This document shows positions 10,501-20,611 of a stretch of 64,000 nt of DNA, one piece after another; position 1 is the first letter of the stretch; each line of letters opens with the position of its first letter. The position numbers and the translations under genes were made by a program. Origin of the DNA: Saturnia japonica (taxonomy: Eukaryota > Arthropoda > Insecta > Lepidoptera > Saturniidae); contig CM065309.1 of assembly GCA_033032175.1 (NCBI GenBank), positions 7,688,001 to 7,752,000 of the forward strand, read 5' to 3'. The notes below the pieces were generated by a model that had not been told where the DNA came from, ran no database searches, and was given only the letters and a program-made list of their open reading frames with translations.

Positions 10501-13500
10501 TACTGGTAACCTAATAATTTTTTTATAAAATGCAGTATTTCAAAATTACTAATCTACTAATAAATAACCGACATGTTGTAATTATAGCCTCACAGTTTAT
10601 TCATTCAAGTAGGTAAGGACAATATAGCCCTGCCCAGAAAGCAAACCTTGAGTAATAAATTTTACGGTTTGATTTGAATTATTATATTAAATTTCATAGA
10701 AACCGCCCGGAACACGGTTTACATAAATAAATATGGAGGCACAATTTCACACGAGGCATATAATTTCAAACTGAACAAACTTGTATTATGGTAACTAAAG
10801 AGCTGACATAATATACAATATTTAAACAACTAACTACTATGCATATCACACAAAGACAGTCATGTGCAAGGATGTAATCCGCGACCTCTCGGCTAAACAG
10901 TAGGGCTGCTTACTACCATTGCACAATATAGTATGTCTAATTACAATAGTAATGCCTAAATATTTTATATTTATTTGCAGACTAAAGCGGTATTCACTGA
11001 TATACACAGCAAATTGAAATCTGCCAAAGGAATTGAACTCAAAATAGCTAATAAAATATACATCGCTGACAAATATAAATTAAACGGTGAATTTGCTGCT
11101 CAGACCAAAGACATGTTTAACTCAGAAGTTGAAAACTTAAATTTTGGTGAAAGCCAAGAAGCAGCCAAAACTATAAACACCTGGGTGAGACAATTAACTT
11201 ATGTTACATTTTGAATTTAAACTTTATTAAAACTAAAATACATACATCATTCAAGATTGAATGACAGATATAATTGTTGTTGTACCCACAAATAATCAAT
11301 TATTTTCAAATATAAAACAAACTCTGTAGTATGTAAATTATAATTTTTACTTCTTAATTTATTATTCAATAATCTGCATCATTATCAAGGTCAGTTTGCT
11401 ACCTTACTTGCAAATTTCCAATCCCCCTCTTAAAGAAATCCAGGGTTTGTGAAGAAAAAATATGACTTTAAGTAATATACTTGGTATAGTAGTTGACACA
11501 GAAAGCCATTACTAGGAATGCTTTATATTATCAAATAGAACCAACTTTTCATCTTGCATCAAAGTTTACGTATGTAAATAATGCAAAGATGAACTGTAAT
11601 TTTTCAGTATACTACTCTGTCAAAAAAGTACCGGGAAAAGATCAATAATACACAAAATGTTAGTTATTCATCTAAATTTATTTATCGTCTTCAAAGTATG
11701 CTTCTTCAGAAGCGATATACTTACGCCAACGAATAATCCTATCATCAAAACATTTTTTAAACATTTTTTTCCCGTAATTAAGTTTAGTTCTCGTCGCGAA
11801 TACCCCTTTGTGTCTTCTACCGAATGAAAACGGTGCCACGAAGTGGTAATTTGAGTTCAGGAAAAAGAAAGAAGTCGGCTGGAGCCATATTAGGTGAGTA
11901 AGGTTGCTCGATGTTATTTGTTAAGTTTTTGGTCAAAAATTTGGTCACAATGATGGCCTTGTGCGAAGGTACATTATAGTGGTGCAGAATCCAAGAAATG
12001 TCTTACCAAAATCTGGCGTTACTCGTCAAATTTGCTCTCGTAAACGCTGCATAATGCTCAAATAATATATTTTATTTGCCATTTGACCTTAGGGTAAAAA
12101 TTCCGAGTGAACAGTCAACATGACTTTGACTTTTGATCGACTTTGGCGTGGTTTTTTCGGTTTTGGTTCAATTGGAAGGCGTCACTCTGAAGTTTGTTGA
12201 CTAGTCTGCATGTCAAACTCGTAAACCCACATCTCATCACCAATAACAATGCATTTTATGAATGTTGGGTCGGAATTGACTCGTTCTAGCACGTCTTCAG
12301 CGACTCCTATGCGATTGAGTTTTTGGAAAAAATTCAGGTCGTTTTGGACTAACTGAACGGCAACATATTTCATAACCAAGTGATTTTTTAAAATGATACG
12401 CTGCGATACCTGAGATACATAAAGTTCAGCGGCTATCTCTCTCAAACTTGAATGAGATTTTCAGGCACTATTTCCTTCAATTTTTGCGACGTTAACTTCA
12501 GTTGAAGACGTTGATTACCTTACCAGGGCGAGGCAAATCTTCCAGTATATCTCAACCGCATTTGATCGCTTTGTACCACTCATAAGCACGTGTTATTGAT
12601 AAAGTCGATACACCGTAAGATTTAGAACAATTTTAGAATTTTATAAAATTTTAGACAAACTCTTTGTTCGGTGTTTTGTCCATTATGAAATTCGCAATAC
12701 ACACTAGTAATGAACACTAAATCTCAGATGTAACTTAAACTCCGCGCCAAAATAAAAAACAGTTGTGTCTATATAAAAAAAAAAAAAATTAATATGGAAC
12801 TATAAACAAATCATTCATTCCCAATACTTTTTTGACTGAATGTATAATTTAATTGTAGACATTTTTTGTAGATAGGAAACTAATATATACTTTATTATAT
12901 AATATATGTTCTATTTCCTGAAATAGGTTGAGGAACACACCAATCAACGTATCAAAAATTTGGTAGATCCTATGTCATTGAGCAGTGACACACGCTCTGT
13001 TCTCGTTAATGCTATTTACTTCAAGGTATGCATTATTTCCCTATTTATTATGAACTCTGCAAATATTTAATTTGTTACAATTGAGTGTATTTGTATTGAA
13101 AGTTTCTTGTAAATAATTAAAAGTTGTCTCGATTGTGATTTCGGATAAGCAAACTGTTGGATTTAAAAATAAACAGAAGAGAACAAATATAAAATTCCCA
13201 TAAAGTTCCAACTGCGCGGCGGCAAATTCTATGTTATTAAATTAAATTTATCCATACAATTAACAAAGTTCTCTCGTCTTAGATCATGTTCGTTTGATAC
13301 CATTTTCTTTATTTTACGGAGTTTTGTCATGGCATTCATTGATTTTTACCTATTATCATTTTTATAGGGAATTTGGAAATACAAATTTGAAAAAGAATTG
13401 ACCAAAAGCCGCCCGTTCCACGTTAACAAAGCCAAAACTATACAAGTCCCTACTATGTACACACATGGAGATTATGCATACGGAGAAAGTTCCGAACTTG

Positions 13501-16070
13501 ATGCTAAGGTAATATTGTGTAAAATGCTTCTATCATTATTTCATCAATTCGTCTTCATTTATAGAAGGTTAAATATTTCAAATCTTGATTATGGTTAAAT
13601 AGCAGTTTAAAAAATAAAATATTGGAATTATTATGTTAAAACTTTTTTATATATTTTATAACAATTTATTGTAGTAAATAAAAATTTTAAAGTCTATTTG
13701 TATTTTTCAGCTTATCGAAATACCTTATGAAGGTGAAGAATCATCATTCCTTATTGTACTCCCAAACAACGTTGATGGTCTCAATGCACTTGAGGATAAA
13801 CTTAAAGACCCAAACGTTTTTGAAAAACTAGGACAAGAAATGTTCAAAACTGAAATCGATCTTTACGTTCCCAAATTTATAATTGAAACTACTACAGATC
13901 TTAAACCGATTTTGCAAAACGTAAGTGAAATTATAATATTTAATGTGGTGAAATTATAATTAAATCTGGGTTGTTTGTTTTTATACTAATTATATTACTG
14001 CTACTTAGACCCTAAGGGAAACAGTAATGGTAAGAGGCCTAGATCCTTCCTTAGGTTAAGTTCTATCTTATACTTAAAACTACATTCAACTTAGTTCAGA
14101 AGATTTTAAGTGATGTGCGTTCAAACACGAAAAAATAACGATTTTGGCGCAATAATAAATAAATAACTCTGTAGTTATGTCTGTATAAGTAATATTTTTT
14201 CCAAATTTCATGATGGTCATACAATACTACCTACAAAATATTACTACCTCAAAAACTGCTTGAAATTAAAAAAAAATACCAAAATATTCTTGGCCGATTT
14301 TGATAACATTTTATACATGGGAAGCATGAATATTCCATAATTAATGGGTTATAACAATTTTTAGAAATAGCAAATTTTATAGCCGGGCGTATATGTCGGT
14401 CCATAATAGATAGTATTTTATTTTTGGCTTTCTGCTATGTTGGCAATATTGCCTATGTCAAGTTGTGATGATAGACTATAAGGATTATGAAAAATAATTT
14501 TAGAAATATGTAAAAAAAATTGATAATTCTCAACCAATTTTGATGAAAATTATACTTCCCATCCTCAATTCTTTAATTGATAAAATAATAAAATATGTGA
14601 ATTGTCAAAAGTGTGTAAATTGACTGATTGATTAAATATATAATTTCATAATATTTTTACTTTTTCCATACAAAATGCTAAATTGTAAGGACCTAATAAT
14701 ATATATAGGTATTATCACTAACCTCGGCTGTTAGAATTGAGATATGATAAAAAGATAATGTAATTTATCTAGTGACTACTTTGGGTAAAAGTTGGTTGAT
14801 TTTACAAGGGTTATTGTTTTTATTTGTTATTTATTATAAAACTTTTTTTTTCTTTTTACAGATGAATATAAAAAAAATATTTGTACCTGCACAAGCTAAT
14901 TTAGTTAATTTATTGGAACGCACTGAAGAACTTTTCGTCAGTGACGCTATACAAAAAGCTTTTATCGAAGTAAATGAAGCCGGTGCCGAAGCAGCCGTTG
15001 CTAATAGTAAGTATGCAACTACAATAAATACACTGTACTTAAGTGCCTTGATAGTCTCAACAAGATTATCTAAAGACAATAATTATATTAATAAATTGGA
15101 AGACAATTTCGCAAAAATTACCATACTTGTCCAAAAGTCGTAAGTTTAAAAGTGATAGATCTAGCTTTTATTTAAAAACTATGAGTGACGGTATAACTTA
15201 TTCATCATACATAAACGAAATAAGTGAGATATTTGCCTTTTGCTTCTCATCTGTCCATGTTTTAGGTCCTATTGCACATGCTGACAGTTCGAAAATTTTG
15301 TAAAGTCTGGCTGGAAATAGTCTTAACCTAACTTCACCTTTAGTCGACGAAAAACAATCAGCAACAAATCGGTCCTAATCAAGGTGCTGGAGCTATTAGG
15401 GCGCAAAAGGGGACATTTTACCGAAAAGATTAAAATACTTTAAAGTAGACAGCTACTTAACTACTACCTCCTTGGTACTGCACCACACCAGTATGCCCAA
15501 CAGAAAGATTTACTGTCTTAGGGACAATTTCTCCTATTCCTAGTTTCTGTGAAATATTGCATACTGTTTGTTACATACAGCAAGCGTTCATAAAAAGTCT
15601 TAACTCAAGACATATTATTGAAATAAAATGATAATTTTTACGTCAATGCAACAAGTTCGTGAGTCTATTTAAAAAAAATTAGAAATACTTAAATTTCATA
15701 TTACTGTCGGTTTCAATAATAGTGATTCTATTATAGTCATTATCACGAAAATTTCAATTCACTATTTCTTTTTCTTTTTTACTTCACTTTGCACAGCTTA
15801 GTGATCCTAATTTCACTGTAGCAGTTGTCAGGATGTATTATCATAATATTGTAAAATGTAGCTACACAATTTTTCAAGACTGTGTCGCAATCAGTTTCCA
15901 ATAATCACCTCCATGTTTGTAATTATTATAATTTAACCATTACAGAGTTCGAAGTAATGATTGTAAGTGGATACATACCGAGGCCGAAATTAATTAAAGC
16001 AGACAGACCCTTCGCTTTCTTCGTTAAAGAAAAAAACAATATTTTATTTAGTGGAATCTACAGTTCTTAG
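7577..16070 (+). CDS. Serpin A (secreted serine protease inhibitor), complete reading frame
   Basis: Serpins trap target proteases after cleavage of the RCL. Exons: 7577-7696, 10284-10427, 10981-11184, 12927-13025, 13368-13508, 13711-13920, 14862-15006 and 15946-16070. All junctions are GT-AG and in frame, giving about 395 residues, the usual serpin length. Landmarks are a hydrophobic N-terminus, NAIYFKG/IW across exons 4-5 (shutter/helix region), the hinge GAEAAVAN at the end of exon 7, and DRPFAFF plus LFSGIYSS near the C-terminus. Aligning Gly of the hinge to P15 puts P1-P1' at Val-Ser, which suggests an elastase-like target. The start is uncertain: an ATG at 7577 gives signal peptide [19 protein letters not shown], but serpin C has a splice acceptor at the equivalent of 7602, so an upstream exon outside the window is possible. 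Confidence 0.85.
7973..9041 (-). mobile_element. mariner-like transposon relic A1
   Basis: The left end reads GGTCGGAGAAAAAGTTTCTT and the right end, reversed, GGCTCGGGGAAAAAGTGTTT, so the two form matching terminal inverted repeats. The minus strand encodes a mariner DNA-binding fragment (8450-8665) containing [13 protein letters not shown] and [11 protein letters not shown]. The catalytic half is broken by stops. The same insertion exists in serpin B, so it predates the duplication. Confidence 0.8.
9297..9525 (+). mobile_element. RTE-type LINE, 3' scrap
   Basis: Plus-strand sequence close to the C-terminal coding part and 3' end of the RTE at 30457-33365 (ATAAGAAAGCTCAAG, AATGAGGAGATCTGCAG, CTAACAGTGGACGTCTTTCG). 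It ends in a degenerate ATGATGACGATG tail. Shared with serpin B at 23687-23917. Confidence 0.7.
11615..12842 (-). mobile_element. mariner-like transposon relic C1
   Basis: Sits in the serpin A intron between exons 3 and 4. Ends are CTGTCAAAAAAGTACCGGGA and, reversed, CAGTCAAAAAAGTATTGGGA, flanked by TA. The minus strand keeps transposase pieces including [18 protein letters not shown] (around the first catalytic Asp) at 12182-12445. Frameshifts and stops show it is dead. The same insertion is in serpin B. Confidence 0.78.
15946..16070 (+). CDS. Serpin A last coding exon: reactive-centre loop and C-terminus
   Basis: The exon enters in phase 1: A from 15006 plus AG gives Lys. It encodes [14 protein letters not shown], then the conserved ADRPFAFF and the stop at 16068-16070. 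With the hinge from the previous exon the loop has standard spacing, putting P1 at Val and P1' at Ser. Intron phase and content match the alternatively spliced exon 9 of Manduca serpin-1. I found no second RCL exon in this gene. Confidence 0.8.
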
Positions 16071-17750
16071 ATACAAGGTGACCTTGTACATTAATATTGC
16101 ATGGTATTTTGACATCTACCTGATAGATATTATGTTTAAAAATACGCTATTGTAATCATTATCTTTTTCGCTTTTTTTTTTATAAACAGTGATAATAAAT
16201 TATGTTATGATAATTAGATATACAATTATATGCAGGTATACATAATTATAATTATACAGGTAATATAAAAGATTTCACTTTGTTTTTGTAGATAATGATT
16301 TTGACAATAATGAATTGACAATTTGATAAAAACATAAAAATAAAACAGATACACTGTAAGTAAATAATTTTGAGAAAAAAATTATGAATAAAGAAATGAG
16401 TTTATAGTTTTCAAAGTTTATATTAAGTTTTTTTTTTCATAACCCCTTTTTCATTAATATTTTAAGTCACGTCATATTATGCTTTTTTAATAATATTATT
16501 TATTATGCATGATAAATTTCTACTTACTGAAACTAATAAATAATAAATAAAATCAGGTAAGTAAAAATAAACAGTGTAAACTAAGTATGCGGTATTATTT
16601 ATATACTGAATGTATATCTATATAGTTTATAGACTGAAAGATGCATACATTTTGACACAACTAAACTGAACTTAAGCCAAAACTGTGTTTAACTTTTTTG
16701 GTGCAAGTCGTTTCTTAGAATGCTACTATAAAAAATAATTAGTTACTCAGTGTTTTATTTTGTAATGACGATTTGATAAGTTCAGAAATACTACTGTATT
16801 TTAGGGGAAATATTTGAATATAATTATTTTAACATATTTTATAGATTTAATGGGATGGGCACCTAATCATTCTTTCAAAACTCGTCGAAATACATTTAAA
16901 AACATATTTTATATTTTTCAGATATTCCACTCTCAGTGATATACGAATATTACAACAATTAGAAAAATCGTTTAAAAAATGTGTATTCTATACTAATAAA
17001 TGGCTTATACAGAAGCTGTTTCTTTTTTTACCTACTTTATTTATTTCACTAGTACGGGTTTGGGGTTTGTTGCGGTTTATTCCCGAGTCTACCATCTCAA
17101 TTTTTTTTAGAAGTGAAATTGTTTTCAAATCAATTTCCACAGCTTAAAGTGTTAGCTATACAAAATTGTCAGTGTTTCGTTTCAGATGCATAATATAATA
17201 TTGGCCATCGTTTATCAATATAGTCTAGCAATATTCATAAAACTTGAGCAAATGTTTTCAACTTAATACAAAACATGTAATAAATAAACATAGGAACAAG
17301 ACTTACAATTAAATTTCTTTTGTAATAGTTTCCGAGTTAACAGTATCATTAAACTTGAGTTTTATAACAGTGAAATTTACTTACCAAGACTTGTGAAAAC
17401 CCAACAAAAACATAAATGTGAAAAAGGGGCCAAGTTCGGTAGAATCGAAGGTAGTCGTTTTCACCGATAAAAGGACTGCAATCTATCAGGTGCGCCAAGT
17501 TCCATTGCAGTTCCGTTAATTATAGCTGTAGGAATGTATGTTTCTCAATTCCTTTAGAAAGCAATTTGTTACTTTCTCTGATATGAGATTTCTAACATGG
17601 CAAGTCTAAATTGTCAATATATTAAAATAAAAAAATTTGACTCCTCTATTTATAAATCACCTTAAATATTTATTGCCAAGGTTAGAAATTACATATCAAA
17701 GACAGTAAGTAACAAATGACTTCATTCCTCATCATTTCAGTGGAAAGTCG
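16071..17750 (+). other. Serpin A 3' flank, with candidate untranslated last exon
   Basis: A donor AAG|GTGACC lies 10 bases after the stop (at 16081). An acceptor TATTTTTCAG ends at 16921, followed by about 80 bases with AATAAA at 16995-17000. That fits a separate 3' UTR exon as in Manduca serpin-1 exon 10. The rest is AT-rich; 17380-17690 is nearly identical to the serpin B flank. Confidence 0.45.
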
Positions 17751-18216
17751 GCCGAGGAGGCGGCACTCTAATTTACTACAAACGTTCGTTGTATTGCATG
17801 CCGGTAGATCCTCCGATACTTACCAATATGGAAGTATCCGTGTGTAGATTGGGAATGACCGATCACCCGTCCATAACGATTGTATCCATGTACCTATCAC
17901 CGACGAAAGTACCTCTCAGGTCTGTACCTAGAAAAGCTACTTTCGCTCGGCACATCAGTCATTATCGCAGGTGCCCTCAACAGTGGACACACGTCCTTCA
18001 ACAATTAGAGAGACTCCAGCAATGGGGCTATTCTCGAAGGGTTGGCGGACGAGTTAAACTTTGACGTCATAGCGCCTCCCACTCCCACTCACTTTCAAGA
18101 CCACTGTACACCGACAGTGCTTGATGTAGCCCTCTTGAAAAATATCGTGCTTCGGGTACGACTCATTCGGGTCGTACACGAACTAGATTCCGACCATCGC
18201 CCGGTCATCCTACAGC
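17751..18216 (+). pseudogene. Jockey ORF2 fragment (endonuclease part)
   Basis: Matches about residues 66-221 of the ORF2 at 1965-4859 but on the opposite strand (LTNMEVSVCRLGMTDHPS, then HELDSDHRPVI). A frameshift near 17920 breaks it. It begins abruptly at the end of the serpin A duplication and stops at the poly(A) end of the R1-type element, so it is truncated on both sides. Confidence 0.85.
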
Positions 18217-20405
18217 TTTTTTTTTTATTATTTTTTTTTATTTTTTTTATCGTGGGGAAATCCTGCATTGGATCCGCCTCCCGAGCTGGGCCGCTCAAGG
18301 GAGGGGAATGTCGGACTCTTACCGACTAAAACCCCACGGTGTCCTTCTCGCACCTGTTGTTGGCCGGGGAGCGGGAACTGCTTGCGCATGCCATCCGCTC
18401 GACCCGGCAGGTGTGGCCCTACCCCGGGGCCCCGTCACGATCGAAGGCAGTCGGCACCTCCAACGAGCCTCGGAGGGCGCACGAACACCAGTGCGCCTCC
18501 TCCATCTCGGGCCTGCATTTACGCGGTGACGGACATGCCCAAGTCCACCACCTGCAGACCCATTTAAGGCGGCCGGAGATCATCACGCGGTCTCCGGCGC
18601 CTGGCTCGTTGACCGCGAGAGGGGAGCAAGGTGTTACGCTCCCTCTCCCTCTCCGCATCCTCTGTCGCAAGCATGACTTGCTCGCAAAACGAGGAGACGG
18701 AGTTCCACCCGCTCTCGCTCTCGACCATGGACAGAACTACGGCCGGAAGCGAGAGATCGGTGCCAACCGTCGCGACAATGTCGCGGCGTGACAAGTCCCA
18801 TGCGGGACAGACGGCTAGTGTGTGCTGCGCAGTATCCTCCGCGCAGCCACAGTGATGGAACCCAGGAGCAATCTCTCGGCCAATGCGACACAGGTAGCTC
18901 CCGAAACAGCCATGTCCCGAGGTGAGGGTGCCATACCGCCTCCGGAGCCATTCAGCCAGTACTGGCCTGATGGCTTCAATAGTCGCCACGCCCGAGCTAG
19001 GGTGCTCAAGTCGTGTGTCCCACGCTTCCACCATGGGATTCTGGCGGAGCTCCAACCTGTACACCGCAATCTCCTGCGGCGCTGGTCTTTCGCCCCGCCC
19101 TAGCGCCTCCTCGCGCCAATTAAACAACAGCGCGAGGACTTTCGCTTCGAGATTCCATGGTGGGGATCCGGCCAATAGTGAGGCTGCCTCGAACGAGACC
19201 GTACGGTACCCTCGGACAGCTCTGACGGCCATCGCTCTCTGCGGTTTCCGCAGGAATGTGAGGTGCCGGGCCGTCAGGCTGTCCGCCCACACTGGTGCTC
19301 CATATAGGGCCATTGACCGTACGGCCCCGAGATAGAGCTTCCGGCAAGCGGAGCCGGGCCCCCCGAGATTCGGCATTAGACGAGCAAGTGCGCCCGCTGT
19401 GCCCATGAGTCGGGGGGCCAGCTGCCGAAAGTGTTCTACAAAACTCCATCGGCTATCGAGAACGATTCCCAGGTATTTCATCGTCGACCCGATGCCGATG
19501 GAGACGCCTCCCACTATTATCTGGGACCCTTGAGGTGGAGCGTTCCGGGGCCCGTGGAAACACAGGGCCTCGGATTTACTCAAGCCCACCTCGAGTCCCA
19601 GGCGCCTTATTCGGCTCACGACTTGAGCCATCGCAGCTGTGACTAGAATTGTCGCGTCGCGGTGCGTCTTCCCTCGCGCTGTGACAAGAGTGTCGTCCGC
19701 GTATCGCCCAGTCGTAGCCGATGTTCCACAAAACGGGGCCAAGCACTGACCGCTGTGGAACACCACTAGACATATCCTGCCGACTCCATCCTTCCAGACC
19801 CGGGAAGATGATGGTCCTCTGAGTTAGGTAGTCCTCGATGATGCGGCGGAGGTAAGGGGGCACTCCATGGTACTGGAGCGCCTCCCGTATGCTGCTCCAG
19901 GGCAGGGTGTTAAACGCGTTGGCGATGTGCAAAGACACCGCCAGCACCACTTCGCCTTGGGAGATCGCTTCCTCCGCTAGACTCTTCACGTGCATGATCG
20001 CATGTATTGTGGAGCGCCCTTGGCGAAAACCAAACTGGTTATCAGCCAGGCCCGGCCCCACGTCCGTCAAGTGGTGGACGAGGCGGTCTGCAATTACTCT
20101 CTCCATGAGTTTGCCCACCTCGTCCAGCAGCACGATGGGGCGGAATGCGGACGGTGTGTCCGCCGGGCGCCCCTCTTTCTTGAGCAGGACCAGCCGGCCA
20201 GTTTTCCAGCACAGCGGAAATCGGCCCTGCTCAAAACACGCTGTGAAGAGTCTCATCAATGGGGACTCGAAGGACATCATGAGCCAGGTCCCATGCACGG
20301 CCTGGTATGCCGTCGGGTCCTGGGGCGGTGTTCTTCGACTGAAGCCGTTGCACCGCCCGGCTCAGCTCTTCCCGGGTCACATCAGGTACGTCGTTGGTAC
20401 TTGTT
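18217..20405 (-). mobile_element. R1-clade LINE, 5'-truncated, inactive
   Basis: The minus-strand 3' end carries an impure A-rich tail (18217-18250 read in reverse). The coding part (about 20404-18564) has RT motifs APGPDGIPGRAW, FGFRQGRSTIHA, SLHIANAFNTLPW, SGVPQRSVLGP and YADDTLV, then a C-terminal Cys/His motif (HHCGCAEDTAQHTLAVC), as in R1-type elements. Damage: motif A Asp is His (19927-19929), PQG is PQR, and the frame shifts between the GP and YADD motifs (about 19690-19710). Its truncated 5' end abuts the serpin B duplication exactly where B's first coding exon should be. Confidence 0.85.
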
Positions 20406-20611
20406 GGTAGTATGTATATTGCCGACAAAAGTATACTGAGCTATTTTAAAGTTCAGTTGTGTACAATTACGTTGTGTTCGTATTATCAATTCCTTACATA
20501 TTTATTGTACCTATCTAAATGACCTAAAATTATGTACAATACTGGATTTTGATCGGTATAATTTTGAATAGAATATATTATGATATGCTCTTAAAATATC
20601 TGTTATAATAG

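Larger units (their letters stand above)
7705..17750 (+). repeat. Segmental duplication, copy 1 (serpin A)
   Basis: Aligns by eye along its length with 20406-36430, including exons, introns, two mariner relics and 3' flank. Copy 2 has extra insertions at 20996-22744, about 28910-30240 and 30457-33365. Copy 1 ends at 17750, inside what copy 2 shows to be the 3' tail of an RTE element; sequence beyond is a Jockey fragment. Confidence 0.85.

Noticed and set aside
14834..15079. Minus-strand open frame over serpin A exon 7 (repeated at 33371-33631)
   Set aside because: Antisense shadow of the serpin exon and its intron; identical in both copies because the exons are duplicates.
17751..18216. A separate endonuclease host gene
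   Set aside because: Near-identical to the Jockey ORF2 endonuclease segment, with a frameshift and truncation at both ends.
18268..18791. Plus-strand ORFs inside the R1-type element
   Set aside because: Antisense to the element's own coding strand, with no recognisable domain.
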